In this document: in pieces, positions 11,801-24,500 of the stretch
Layout of the letters: every line of letters starts with the position of its first letter
How positions within the stretch are numbered: position 1 is the stretch's first letter
Assembly: GCA_036872755.1 (NCBI GenBank)
Contig: JAVHNS010000006.1
Location: 2,294,001 to 2,358,000, forward strand
Reading direction: 5' to 3'
DNA: 64,000 nucleotides
From: Orbilia blumenaviensis
Taxonomy: Eukaryota > Ascomycota > Orbiliomycetes > Orbiliales > Orbiliaceae
Notes under the pieces: generated by a model
What the model saw: the letters and a program-made list of their open reading frames with translations, nothing else
Databases searched by the model: none
What the model was told of the DNA's origin: nothing
Translations under genes and position numbers: made by a program

Positions 11801-12385
11801 ATATCACCCGCCGCCCCCAGAAACAAACAACACCACCCACCATCATCATCACCATCGTCACCACGAGCCACGAGCCACGAGCCATCATCGCCACAACCAA
11901 TAAAGCACCTCCAAAAAAAAAAAAACTCACCATCAGATCTTACACGCTTCCTACCATTGCCATCGAAATCATTCCGTTGTACCAACTGCCGGTCCCTGTT
12001 ATCGAATTCCAGTGTCGTTTCTAGCTTTCGCTACTATCCCCCAATCTTCTCCCCCGGCGACCAACACCTACGTTTCACCCTCATCAAACCCTTTCCACTA
12101 AGGTATCGCTCGACATATTCATCCATCCATCCACCCATCCATCCACAGCGAGCTCCCTCTGAGAGAGCACACATAACTAATCTTCATCATTGTACATTTA
12201 GAATAACTACTCGAACTCCAACTATTTTGTCTTACGACACGCGCAAACCACCCTCGAACATCTTGCATCATTGCTTGAACCTCCCCCTTTGGCCTTTTTT
12301 ATATTCCTTTTCCCTTTTTTTTTTCTGCCCTCCTCTCCTCTCCTCTACCGTCTCCTCTCCTCTCCACTATTTCTCTATCTCTCTA

Positions 12386-12424
12386 TCTTTTATTTTTATT
12401 TTTATTTTTATTTTTATTTTTTTT
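12386..12424. repeat. (TTTTTA)n microsatellite
   Basis: Tandem TATTTT hexamers inside the pyrimidine-rich leader of dhh1. Confidence 0.88.
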
Positions 12425-12719
12425 CGAGCGAGGGGAGAAAGCAGAGGAACAAAGAATTCAGATCGCCTTTGTATGGCCTTGAAAGCTCCACTAGAACCCT
12501 ATACCGCAGCAAGACCGTCCTTTAATCCATACAGACACCCTACACCCTCGACGCCTTAGTTCTCCAATCAAAAACTTCATACCCTCTCTCAGAAAGCCTC
12601 AACAGTTCCTCTACAGACTTGGAAACCCCACAGCCAGCGGTTTTTGTATTTGCAAATTAGCGACTCCCCATAATCTCAAACCTGCTCCAAAGCATTGCCT
12701 TGTTCTCTCGCCCATCACC

Positions 12720-12789
12720 TTCTTTCCCTCTTCTCCTTCCCTTTTTTTTCCCTTTCCTCCTCTCCTTCTTCTTTTTCTCTCTTTCAGAA
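12720..12789 (+). promoter_or_regulatory. Polypyrimidine tract with CAG two bases before the dhh1 ATG
   Basis: An almost pure C/T stretch ends in CTTTCAG and is followed by AA and the dhh1 start codon. This is what the 3' end of a 5'-UTR intron looks like, so dhh1 may have a spliced leader. It is inferred from sequence alone; a plain pyrimidine-rich leader is also common in fungal housekeeping promoters. Confidence 0.45.
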
Positions 12790-14762
12790 ATGGCGTCATC
12801 ATTAACAGAAAGACTTGAATCTACAACCTTAAGGTAAGTAGGGTTTTTTTGGTATATACTCATTCCCTTTATACTCCCATGCTAATGGTAACCCCAAGTG
12901 ATGCGGATTGGAGGGCCCAGTTAAAGGCTCCTGTGAAAGATCTTCGCCCTCAAACTGAGGTATGTTAACAACCTGGTTCCTATTATGACGGTGCATCCTT
13001 TTATGCTCATATTTTTGAACCAATTCTAACATGTCAACAGGATGTGACAGCTACAAAGGGCCTTGATTTTGAAGAGCTTTATATCAAGAGAGAGCTCCTC
13101 ATGGGTATATTTGAGGCAGGCTTCGAGAAACCGTCCCCAATCCAAGAAGAAACTATTCCCGTTGCTTTGACAGGGCGGGATATTCTCGCCAGAGCCAAAA
13201 ACGGCACTGGGAAAACGGCAGCCTTTGTTATCCCAGCACTAGAGAGGGTAAATTCGAAGAGCCCTAAGACGCAGGCTCTAATCCTAGTGCCCACTCGAGA
13301 GCTTGCCCTCCAAACATCGCAAGTTTGCAAAACCTTGGGCAAACACCTTGGCATCAATGTGATGGTCACGACAGGAGGTACAGGTCTAAAGGATGATATC
13401 ATACGTTTAAACGAAGCTGTTCATGTGCTTGTCGGAACCCCTGGAAGAATTTTGGATCTGGCCGGGAAGGGAGTTGCAGACTTTAGCGAATGCCCGACCT
13501 TCATCATGGATGAAGCAGACAAGCTTCTCAGCCCCGAATTCACCCCCATCATTGAACAGCTTTTAGCTTATTTCCCCAGCGATCGCCAGATAATGCTGTT
13601 TTCTGCTACTTTCCCCCTGGTAGTAAAAAGCTTCATGGTTAGTCCGGTCCAATCAACCTTCTCTACAATTCGGAGAAGAGTTATACTCCAGGCTCTACAA
13701 GGCCGATGTGATATCACAGAAAACTAATCGTGATATAGGACAAGCACCTAAAACAGCCCTACGAGATCAACCTTATGGATGAGCTGACCCTTCGCGGCGT
13801 TACACAATATTACGCCTTTGTCGAGGAGAAGCAGAAAGTCCATTGTCTAAATACTTTGTTTTCTAAGGTATTTACCTTGGACGAATCGGGTTGTTTATCA
13901 TCTTAAGTTTTTCTAACTTTTTTGCATAGCTCCAAATCAACCAATCCATAATATTCTGTAATTCCACAAATCGGGTTGAACTCCTAGCCAAGAAGATCAC
14001 GGAACTTGGGTACTCCTGCTTCTACAGTCATGCAAAAATGCTTCAGAATCACAGGAACCGTGTGTTCCACGACTTTAGAAACGGCGTCTGCAGGAACTTG
14101 GTGTGTTCAGATCTCCTGACTCGAGGCATTGATATCCAGGCCGTCAATGTCGTTATCAATTTTGATTTCCCCAAAAACGCAGAGACCTACTTGCACCGCA
14201 TCGGTCGTTCGGGCCGTTTTGGCCACCTTGGTCTTGCTATTAACCTCATCAATTGGGACGACAGGCAAGAGCCCCGTGGTCCCCTTTACCCCAACCGATG
14301 ACCATACGCAGTCATCTCTTGTAAGAACCAGCGTGAAATTCCGGCTAACACAAGCTTAATCCCGGCTGCCGTTTTAGGTTTAACCTCTACAAAATCGAGC
14401 AAGAACTCGGAACTGAAATACAGCCTATACCCGCACAGATAGACAAGAAACTCTATGTCTATGACTCCCCAGAGAGCATTCCTCGTCCGCCAGCGGCCCA
14501 GAATCCCACGCGTTCAACGCAACCCCCCGTTGCTGCTAATGCTATATCTCAAACTACTGGCCGTTCAGACGCACGCAGCCCACATCCTACACAACCTCAG
14601 GGCGTACGAAATAACAAACCCCGCGGAAACCATTCCATGGGACAAAGTTATCGAGGTGGTCGGGGTTCGCAAAGGGGATACGGCCATCACCAAAGCTATG
14701 GCCGTCGTAATGACAATGGGCACGGGACGGAAGGAACCCCCCAAACTTCACAAAATGCTTAG
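12790..14762 (+). CDS. dhh1: Dhh1, DEAD-box RNA helicase of mRNA decapping/P-bodies
   Basis: DDX6/Dhh1-type cytoplasmic RNA helicase promoting decapping and translational repression. Exons 12790-12833, 12899-12959, 13041-13637, 13739-13867, 13930-14264, 14378-14762; phases close to 516 aa. Seen: Q-motif [13 protein letters not shown], Walker [25 protein letters not shown] in [13 protein letters not shown], second RecA domain with [28 protein letters not shown] and [13 protein letters not shown], then the Dhh1-specific [14 protein letters not shown] and a Q/N/G/R-rich tail. The first exon gives [11 protein letters not shown]. The last intron (14265-14377) has a GC donor (ACAG|GCAAGA), needed to join INWDD to [10 protein letters not shown] long pyrimidine-rich leader precedes the start. 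Confidence 0.97.
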
Positions 14763-15134
14763 TTTATACACCCTCTTCCGCAGTCCAATATACTGCCTAC
14801 AAATCAAACCCACCTAAACAGAGAAGGAAGTCCAGCATAATGCGGGGGGGAGGGCTGGCATGGAGCTGTTACAAAATTTCTATAAAATGGAATTTTCAAT
14901 CACCACGACACCTTTTTTTCTTGTGCTACCCCTGCCAAAACCCCTTTATGCAGTGCCTGAAATGCCTTTGGTACATACTTACATTACAACGACACTAATC
15001 CTATCGCAGCGCTTCCCTGATCTGCCAGAGTGCTGGCCTGACCAGAGCATTATCGATTAGTGACATGCTCACAAATTTAACGGACCAAGTATCAGTTGCA
15101 GAGCAGGTCCCCAAACTATTGTAATTTATGTACA
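14763..15134. other. Convergent intergenic region dhh1/CGS
   Basis: Spacer between two 3' ends. An open frame at 14860-15060 shows no family motif. It is presumably 3' UTR sequence. Confidence 0.55.
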
Positions 15135-17334
15135 CTAGGTTGAATTTCCAAATGATGCCACTTCCAAAAGCGCCTTCTCAAACATTTGTAAAAGATTAGC
15201 CTTTTCTTCCAGACCAACGCTAATCCGGATCAGGTGGCTTTCGACACCGTATTGGGCAATCTATAAGCCAGTAGTTAGCAAGCAATTTTTCGGCGGATGG
15301 GGAGTATAATTATGCATTTACCCAATCGAGTTCCTTGTAATGAGCAAGGAGAGCATATGGCGAGGTCAACGTAAAATTCGTACCAAGGCTTGGCCCCTTT
15401 GCCGTCTTTATCGTATCGTAAAACCTAACCGCAAGCTCCTGGGAATGAAAAGTAATGGAAAGGAGCCCACCATACCCCCCCTCCACGCACTTACAATCGT
15501 CGTAGTAACCCCGAGAATCATCATATTTAGGGTAATATACGCGTTTTACTAGAGTAAAAGGTTGGTGTTAGTCTCACAGCTCCTGATACGCCGGTGCGGG
15601 CTCCTAACTAATTGTAGGCCATGTAAGGAATAGTCCAGCTAATCCGTCGGCGTTCTCATTGATTCTCAAAACCCGGGACACAAAATCTCGACTGTTTCGT
15701 TCCATGAATATAGCATCCTCGCCCCAGTAATCATCTGCGAAGAGTTTCGCCGCCAATGCCGAAATTTCTTTGTAAAAGGGCATCTTAGGGTTAATCACAC
15801 AACTACGCAAAGCAAGCTGTTTAGTAGGTAGTCATAATAAAGGAGTCATTTTGTTTCCAAATTCGGAACATACCTGCCACCCATAACGTTGCTATCGCCA
15901 CTAAAAACCTTTGTGAGGCTACTGACAAGTATGTCAGCATAAGGGAGAACGTCTACGTTAACGAAATTGCCGATTGTTTCATCCACAACAATAACAAATT
16001 GGTGCTGAGTAGCCAAGTCGCGGAGGCGTCTCAAATTTGGTGATCTCAATAGCGGGTTGGAGGGAAACTCGCAAAACAAAGCCGAGATCCTTTTGCCGTC
16101 AGTCAGAGTTTGCTCCAGTTCGTCTAAGTCGGCATCATTTCCGTTTCCCAAAAACAAACAGCCATCTCCGAACTTCTCCAAGACTTTGAGGGTATCTAAA
16201 TATGGGAACCTATTAAAAAATCCCTTGTTAGGGCGGGTTTATTGTTTGACCAGGAAGCATGAATTTCGGCTCACCCAAATTCAACCATTATACCCCGTCC
16301 AAAGAGTGAGCGGAGCAGACGGTGTGTATTGTAGATGGCACTCATCCCAGTCGGGAAAAGAAAAACATCCTCAGGGGATATTTTTTGGAATCTGCCCTGA
16401 GTAGAAGTCTGAGCAATTGGATCTGCACAGGTGGCGATGCTCCCCGATATCCGCTGCTTGATCGCAAGCTTTGCCTGTTGAACTGAGTCCGCCTCAAGGT
16501 TTCGACCGTAACGCATCTCTACAAAATCATTAGTGGATGTCCCTTCGGAGCCGGGGCTGTCGGGCTGTTTTCTCGGGTTCAGAAAGGTAACTGCGCTCCC
16601 TCCGTAATGTTTTGCGTAACGGGATGGACCGCGGTGTCGTGCGTCGTTTAGCACAGGCAAGCCTGAAGACTCCTCTAGGGACAGGCCGCCTTCTTTGAGT
16701 ACCTTATGAACGAAAACTGCCCGGCGGCTCGAAATCCCTTCTCCTGTATGTTGCCAAAATTCTCTCGCGATGGGATACAATAAGTCCGGTAAGAAGACAA
16801 CCCAGACATCGGCTCGAGGGTGCAATGTGCTTTCTCTCCACGAAATTGATGTTAAGTGAATGATGCGGATATTGTGGTCGGCGGTTTTAAGTCCATCCTT
16901 GGGCGACTGGAGTCTCTGGACGATGAAGCTCTGGCAGGCTGTAGCAATGGCTGCAGAGGGGAACATCATACACCGTTCCTGAGCCCGGCCGTAGATATCG
17001 GATATCGATTGTTCCAAGGCTACAATCTCTGGATGTATGAAGAATCTATCCCCCAGGAAAGGATTTCTCCGTCAATCTCGAATATAGCTCCGACTTTGTG
17101 AATAGAGATCATACCGAGGATAACCAGATCGCATTTTACTAACGACCCATTTTTCATTCTCTTCGTAGCCAACATTAGATCTCCAGGTGGGTAAGGAAAC
17201 ACTAATTGCCTAGGGACAAATCATATCGAAGGTGTTAGAAACTTGATAGACAAGAGGGTGTAGGAGCTTTGACAGACATGCTCAGTGTTGCTGGGGATTG
17301 ACTCCCCAAGGTCAGCACCGAGAATGGAATCCAT
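15135..17334 (-). CDS. str2: Cystathionine gamma-synthase (PLP-dependent transsulfuration enzyme)
   Basis: Makes cystathionine from cysteine and an activated homoserine in methionine synthesis. Seven exons on the minus strand: 17334-17278, 17209-17115, 17045-16275, 16209-15874, 15802-15609, 15548-15322, 15260-15135; phases close to about 601 aa, near yeast Str2. Seen: N-terminal [17 protein letters not shown] with [12 protein letters not shown] typical of the fungal enzyme, [36 protein letters not shown], the PLP-lysine motif [16 protein letters not shown], then [28 protein letters not shown] and the closing [12 protein letters not shown]. The start at 17334 opens a short first exon ([10 protein letters not shown]). 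The exon 5/6 junction (donor GTTAGG) is the weakest splice call. The symbol follows yeast STR2; the N. crassa counterpart is met-7. Confidence 0.94.
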
Positions 17335-17772
17335 ATTTAAACGGCTGTGTTATGATCCGGCACATGTAACTCTAGATATATGGGAATACTTGTATTGGAA
17401 GAAACTGGTTCCGGTTAATAGATTTTATGAAAATCATGTTAACATGTTATACTATGTCAACGTTAAAGTTAAACGGCCGTCGAACTACAGCGGCAAGGAT
17501 CAGGGATTGGGTCTCAGCATGTAAGTATTCAAGGCGGCCGAAATGGGCATGCTGCGATTTCGGCAAAGGCACAGGCCTCACGGGCTTGGCCAGAGTGGTC
17601 CCAAAACGGTAATTCAAGACATCCGTGTCACTTGAAACAACGCGTTGTAATTTTCCTTCAATTGATTTTTTACAGGCATCACTATCCGACGCCATCATCC
17701 GCCATCATTCGTCGCAGAATATCGCCACTCAAAATCTCACCAACCTCTTCCATTTTAGAACCCAAGCCCAGA
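17335..17772. other. Divergent intergenic region CGS/utp22
   Basis: Short shared promoter region of about 440 bases between divergently transcribed genes. No distinct binding site is claimed. Confidence 0.55.
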
Positions 17773-20700
17773 ATGAAGCCTGAAATACAGTCTAGCAATC
17801 CTAGAAAGAGGAAGCTCTTCGAGTCCGGTCTAAATGACGCCCATAGTCTACCGTTATCCATAACAGATTTCATAAAATACCAAAAGTGCAGCGCAAAAGA
17901 GGCCGCCCAAATCACACAAACCGTCAATAATATAAAGCAAGTTTTAGTCTGTGCTGAAGAGACTAAATTCGACTCCGTATGTAAGCCCTCAGTTTACGGA
18001 ACATAAGATTTTGACCTAACTGCCTTATCAATTTAGATACAAGATGCCAAAGCGGCTTTTTGCAGCCATGGGGCGCATATTCCGTACCCTGAATGTGGTG
18101 ACGACATCTATGGCGCCCCAGTTTTCCTCTCACCGCCAGCTCGAATAGAATCAGAATTGAACTTAGGGCACCACATCTTGCGCAAGCCAGGCCATGACGA
18201 CGCTGTTGTTGTCGACCTGATCATCCAAGTTCCTCCAGTAAACATAAATTAATGCTCCAAACTTTTCTTGTTAGTCCTCTTACCAAGCTAATAAATTGTA
18301 CAGATTACCTTTCATCCTAAAGACTATTTGGAGTATCGCTATCTCCGGAAGCGCATTCTATATCTTTCATATCTCACAGTAGCACTAAGAGGCTCCACAG
18401 AAACCCAAGGATACTCTTTCTCTCACGATTTCTTGGACGGGGACGAATTACGCCCCACCGTACTAGTTGATTGTCTCCACGGTAAGTTTTACATCCTCAA
18501 TTCGCTACCCGCGTCTTGTTTATGTCGTTCTAATTGAAACAGTCGTTCATTCGAAGTGCAGAATTCGTCTGATACCAGCTATACCTCACGATCTTTTCCC
18601 AATTGATAGGCTTTCCCCGAACGCTTGTTGGGCAGATAGATTGTCGGGAGTACCGACGCCCATGTACAACTCATCCCTTGTAGATGATGCACATCATTTG
18701 GGGAATTTTGAGCTCCTGAGACAGCATATCACCTCTAATGAAGAGTTCAAGGGAGCTCTCGTTCTCGGCAGCACATGGCTTTCTCGTCTCGGCTTTTCAA
18801 GTCACATGCTCGACGGAGGATTTGGAAAAAAAGAATGGGCATTATTGCAGCTACACCTCGTCGAAGGCAACGTAGACACACATTCCAGTTCCAAATATGC
18901 AGCTTCCTCCGACCCATTCCAGATATTCAAATCCGTATTGAACCTTATCATAAATACAAGGCTCCACCCTCAGACTGGTACCCCGACACTCTGCCAGACG
19001 TATACTCAGTACAATATTCTTTTTAAGATGAGTCGTTGGTCATTCTTAGCGGTTAGGAAAATTCCTCTTTTTTCACTTTATCGTATTTCTAGACCTAATA
19101 GCTTGAGCTGGTGGTTTTAGCTAAGGCACCACTCGTCTGCCGTGGTATCATTGGAAAGATCGGGACTTTCCTCGCTGAGTCAGTTCCACCGGATATTTCA
19201 GAATCCGTTCTGCCAGATTTATGATATTACCGCAAGGTATTTATTAACACACATTTATATAAACTGTATGACCATTGCTTACTCTGTGCGACCATAGTTT
19301 TCGGATAGATACCCTCCAAATCATGGAGAAGCTACCCTCAACTACAGCCAGGAGGTGGAATCTTCAGCACTCCATAAATGATTACTGCTACGATATACTG
19401 TCGAAAGGCCTTGGGGACAGATATAAGACAATGGTTTTTTGCGTCCCCAAACCGCCTCTTCGGCATCTAGAAAACGTGTTGGGCTCTGAAAAACCGGACC
19501 ACGACCCATACAATCTATGCATCTCTTTTACACTCGACGAAAAAACATGCATGCGTATCTTGGAATATGGTCCTGGTGTACAGGACACTCGTGGATCCAC
19601 CGACTTCCGGGAGTTTTGGGGGGATATGGCTGAGCTCCGGAGGTTCAAGGATGGGCGAGTGATGGAAACGGTCAAATGGGACGCTACCCCGTCACCCACG
19701 GAACAGATCCTAGGCTTTCTGCATCGAAAACTAACATCTCCGTTCCAAACAAAGCAACCCCCAATATTCCACGGCTGTGATTCGGAAATATATTTGACAA
19801 CACCACCTTTGATCCAGCCTCCTGGTGACCTCTATGAAACAGCCATCTCCGAATTCCAGACGGTGGTAAATTCTATTCGTCAGGTCAACGATTTTCCATT
19901 GGGATTTAGGAAAATAACAGGGATTTCCCCAGCTCTAAGTCTCACTTCAGTCAAACCACCCCTTTCATGCTCTAGATATCTCGAGGCCCCTCTGGAGGGC
20001 GAGTTAGATCTTGAGAGTTCTTCTATGTGGCCAGTAGACCCGGAGCAAAGGAGAAGGAGTGAATTCGGACTCCTCCTGAAACTTAGGGCTGAACTTGAAG
20101 CAAGCGGGCGTTTTCTTACCGCTCGCGTTGGCATAACTACCACTAGGAATTCCGATAATACATATTGTTTCCTGGACCTTCTCACCAAAAGTCGGTACTA
20201 TTTTCGCTTCCGGCTGAAGGATGCCATGGATATAACGCCGAATGGACTCAACATAAATCCGCAAATTGGCCCCAGTCTAGATACACGAAATGAAAGGCTC
20301 ATAAATACAAAGCAAACCTTCAATTTACAAGAGAGCGCTGTGCAAAAGTGCCACCAGCACCAGTTTTTTGCACCAAGTCTACGAATTCTAGGGAAATGGA
20401 TCCAGTCGCACTACCTCGGGTTGTTTTTCGGGAACGCAATACTAGAACTATTTGTTGCGGCTGTCTTTAGCCCATACTTTCCTGTTGCAATCCCAAGTAG
20501 CACATACTGTGGTTTTAGGAGGGTTATTGCCTACCTATCTTGCTGGGATTGGCGTAGGACGCCTCTCGAAGTTGATGTTTTACGGCAATTTACTGATGGC
20601 GAAAGGACACAGATTTTGAAGGAGTTCAGAGCGGATTCATGGACTAACCAAGGCTCTGAAGCTTGCTTGTCAGTTGTCCTGGCCAGCGAAGACGGGCGAG

Positions 20701-21398
20701 TTGATTGGATACGACACCGGATCCCACGCTTGGTCGCAATCAGGATGACTCAGCTTGCACGAGAAACACATTCTAGGCTTTCAGACGTTTCTACGCCATT
20801 CAATGTGAGTATTCTCCTTCGTACCCAAGTTAATAATAATTGAAATTAACCGTTCCTAATGTAACTCTCGAAGGCTGTTTTCGACACCGATATGGCCTTT
20901 TTCGATTTTGTGATTGTGCTAAACCAAAAATACGAGCTTTGCGACAGCGATAGGCGATATAGCAACGTAGTAATGCTTCCAAAAACAAATGTCTCATCAA
21001 GCCTCTATGCAAGCTTCATTAGGGAATTAAGGGTATTGTTGAGAAAGCTCCCTTTTATTAACAAAAAAAAAAGCAATAATAATGATAATAATAATCGAAG
21101 AACGCCTGAATAACTGTGTGGTCATATAGGCACAAACCGATGAGTACATTCTATTGTTCCCATCCCCAGATAGCCTGCTCATTGGTGTTCTGTGGAAGCC
21201 GGAGAAGGAATCAGGGGTCAAAGTCGTTCCACGCAATCCTGGAAATACGGTACGCAGACCTAAACTCACATGAAGAAAGCGAGAGAGTGCAGACAAACTT
21301 AACGATAATACATACAGGTGCCGAATAAAACAGCAGTACTAGGTTTAATAATGGAGCTTGGTCGTGGCTTAGTAGATCGGATACAGGTGCCGAGGTAA
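17773..21398 (+). CDS. utp22: Utp22/Nrap, U3 snoRNP-associated ribosome biogenesis factor
   Basis: Nucleolar protein of the small-subunit processome (UTP-C module with Rrp7 and casein kinase 2), needed for early 18S pre-rRNA processing. Nine exons: 17773-17976, 18037-18237, 18304-18481, 18543-19051, 19121-19236, 19298-20804, 20874-21032, 21130-21249, 21318-21398; phases close to about 1024 aa. Seen: basic N-terminus with NPRKRKL, then Nrap-domain landmarks: HPKDYLEYRYLRKR, CRIRLIPAIPHDLFPIDRL, GALVLGSTWLSRLGF, NILFKMSRWSF, VPKPPLRHLENVLG, RFLTARVG, LGKWIQSHYL, LSCWDWRRTPLEVD, LLIGVLWKPE and the final MELGRGLVDRIQVPR. The start at 17773 was chosen over the in-frame ATG at 17632, which lies in presumed leader. 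The symbol rests on Nrap-family motifs recalled without alignment. Confidence 0.92.
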
Positions 21399-21520
21399 AG
21401 ATCTACAACAACCCGGGAGCCATGCTCATACATTGGGGATTTTGAGAAAAGTTATAATAGAATTGATATTATATTACATGCTAAAATAGTGGATTACGAG
21501 TGGCCGGCCATTCTCTGATC
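21399..21520. other. Short convergent spacer utp22/pom152
   Basis: Only about 120 bases separate the two stop codons, so the 3' UTRs of the two genes probably overlap. Confidence 0.6.
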
Positions 21521-24500
21521 TTAAACTTTGTAATCGGATTGCTTCGTGGTAAATTCGTGAGATTTCGGTGAGGAATATCCACAGTATCGGTCGTGAATAG
21601 ATACCACCTCATATGTGCCCTCTAGGGAAGCCACAATAGTATGCTTGTATTCCTCGGTGGTTTGTGTGTGCATTTCGAGTATTTTTGGTTTGGCACCCTT
21701 CTTGGGGATTTCGCTTCTAATGTACCTGTAGGATCATTTAGTCGTTTTGATTACTCATGAGGCGACGAGGGGTTAGGCTTACGTGAAGGTAAACGGCGGT
21801 GTCCCATCAAGTTGGAAATGGATCTCAACATGTTCTCCTTCATGAATCCCCTCAATAACTTGAGAACCTTCACTCACGCGAACGCTGGGTATACCGTGGA
21901 CTACTTTTGTTATATTGACATCTACCTCGCAATCGCTCGCGGAGTCCTTAATCCTATCAAATGTGAGAGTCCCAGGCCTTTCGGCAATTCTTTGAAAAGT
22001 CGATGGCGTCGATATCTTCTCCTTTTTCCCAGAAAATGTATATTCCAGAGTAAACGGCGGCGAACCCGCCAAGGAGTAGCTGATTCTATCACCAACACAA
22101 TAGTATGGTTTGGAATCCAGCGATGTAATGGATGGGGGCTCGGCTACAGAAACACTAACAGATGGGAGCTCAAGCCCATATTTCTGTGAGCAGCCCCGAG
22201 AGTCGCGGACCTTATGGATCCGAACAACGTGACCGCCTAGGGTTAGTGCATGGCGCGGGACCCGGAAAACATAATTCGCTGTATCGATGTTTGGGATGTT
22301 GACAATTTCTTCCTTCCCGGTCGAGTAATGCTTTACCCCGATCGAAAGAAAGAAAGGGGCAACGCCTTCTAGGATGATCGGGATCGTGTCATCGCCAGTC
22401 CCGGTCTCCAAGCAATATTTATGTACTTTTCCTGGTGTCCGAAACTTGGCGGACGGGCGCGCATGGACTATCTGCTCCATAGATAGGGACCTTGATGGGG
22501 GGCTTGGTTGTATGTATGAACGATCAGAAATACTCCTAAGCACGTATTTGTACTTCCCAGGTCTAGAGGTATCCATTCGAATGCTCGAGCGTGCTGTTCC
22601 AGCCTTAAGATCGATCGACTTGATAGGTTTCGGCTCGCCCTTTTCCCCAGCCCAATATTGTTCAAACGAAGCAATGAAAGGAGGAAGGCCTATCCTACCA
22701 TGTTAGTATACTTCGTATTTAGAATCACTTAATCGTATCGTACCTTCAAGGCTAAGTTCCACGGCATCTTCGTCCCCTTCGCAAATGGGATTCCTGATAT
22801 GCAGATCGCCTTTCACCGTTGTGGAGGTGCTCTGAACCACTTGTGCGAATGGTCTTGGAATCCAGTCGATATCGAATGTATTGGCCGTTTCAACAACGGA
22901 CCCAGGGCAGATGGCATCGTTAACGGATATCAGTTGATAACGGCCCCGTTTGTTCGCTGGGAGAAAGCTATTAAAATCCTTAGCAACAATGTCATGTTCT
23001 GAATGGGTCCCTTTTTCGTCCGTAAATCGATATTTGATCCGGAAAGGCTAAAGCCAAATCAGTATATATCCCACCATAAGGCTTCAAAGGGAGAAACCCC
23101 ACCTTTTCTCCAACCAAACGCAGTGGCAGTGATACGGTCTCGGCTTCTAGGGAGTTAGCTACACGGCTCCCATCTATCTCTGCGAAGGATGCAGAAGGGC
23201 GTTGTCGTCGAACGTCAATCCGCGCCTCGCTCTCTAGAAAAACTTTACAACCATGTGAATCCTGTATAGTAGTTAGAACAAGAGAATAGTCGCCTCCCGA
23301 CACGAGCTTCGGAGTCGTAATGAGATGTGAGCTCTTAGTTATGTTAACGTCTTGGAATTTAGTCCGTTTTCCACCGTGAACAAGCTCGTATTCAAGATTC
23401 CAGGGCCCAGATCCTTGCATATCGACAGAAAACGTAGCCGCTTCGCCGATACAACAACGCCGACTTGCTGATGGCGGTGAAAATCTAGCACCAGCCATGG
23501 GAATTATCCTTTGATTGACACTAAGCTTTTTGAAATCCAGACTGACACCATCATATACCTGGTCATTAATAGCGTAGAACTCGTAAGTATAATGCCCCGC
23601 CGCGGAAGGGGTGAGCCGTAATTGATGCCGGGTCCCTGTGACCTCGATCGTATTGACCGTCACATCATGTTTGTCCTTTAGAGTACGGTAATACACGGTG
23701 AAAGGGGGCGAGCCAGTGAGGTCCATATCGACGGTTAGTCCAATCGAAGATCCTGCACACCTATCCACGATCTCGTCGAAGGAAATAGAGAGGCTCGGGT
23801 CTGGGGGCGTTAGAAACAAGCAAGTTGACGGTTCCAGAACCTCACCCGCGCAGAAACGGCTGGATATGGACTTCAACGTATACAGACCGGGGGCCGAAAC
23901 TGTCACCAGCTGCCCGGAAGTTTTCAATGATGCACTCCGCAATTCCGTGCTTTGCTCAGCATTCGCTTCGCCCTGGGAAGCAACGTGAGGGTTAAATGAG
24001 TAATGCACTTCATATGGCGCAGAATCCATATCTCGACTGATTTCGATAGGAAGCGCTCCTCTTTTTCCGCGTGCTACCATCAGCGGGTTCTGGGGGGAAC
24101 AGCCGCGGTACTTCACCAAGGGACGTTCATGGACACGAAAGCTTCTTTGTAGTTGGAACTGTGGCACTGTCCCACGTGCATTGTATTTGACAACGTTGCC
24201 GACTCCATCAACGACCTCCTCAACCACATAGCTCCATTCACCCTGTGACGCTAGTGACTCATTGAGTGGTATCGAAATCTTTTGAGGCTTTGCCCAGCTT
24301 AGATCTCGGTCTAAAAGAGATTTTGGGGGAGAATCGCCTAAACGAAGAAGAGGAGAGCTATACCCAACAGGACTTATGCTCTGTATTGTAACATCCTTTT
24401 CATCTTTATTTATAGAGCGGCCGTACCGTACCTGAAGGGGGGGGAGCCCAACAACCTCAAGAGTAAGATCTGATAGTTCCCCTTTGCATCTATCAGAGGA

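Larger units (their letters stand above)
10754..12789. other. Large divergent intergenic region mam33/dhh1
   Basis: About 2 kb between divergent genes. It contains TAGGTA/TACCTA word clusters (about 11115-11640), several microsatellites (listed separately) and a strongly pyrimidine-rich leader (about 12280-12787) just before dhh1. The long open frame 11723-12559 is low-complexity and not supported as a gene. Confidence 0.6.

Noticed and set aside
11723..12559. Open frame of 278 codons in the mam33/dhh1 intergenic region
   Set aside because: Its length comes from His/Thr/Ser/Pro runs made by CA, CAT and CT microsatellites and a T-rich tract; no domain, and the antisense frames are equally open.
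19880..20264. Minus-strand frames inside utp22
   Set aside because: Antisense shadows of a long conserved exon.
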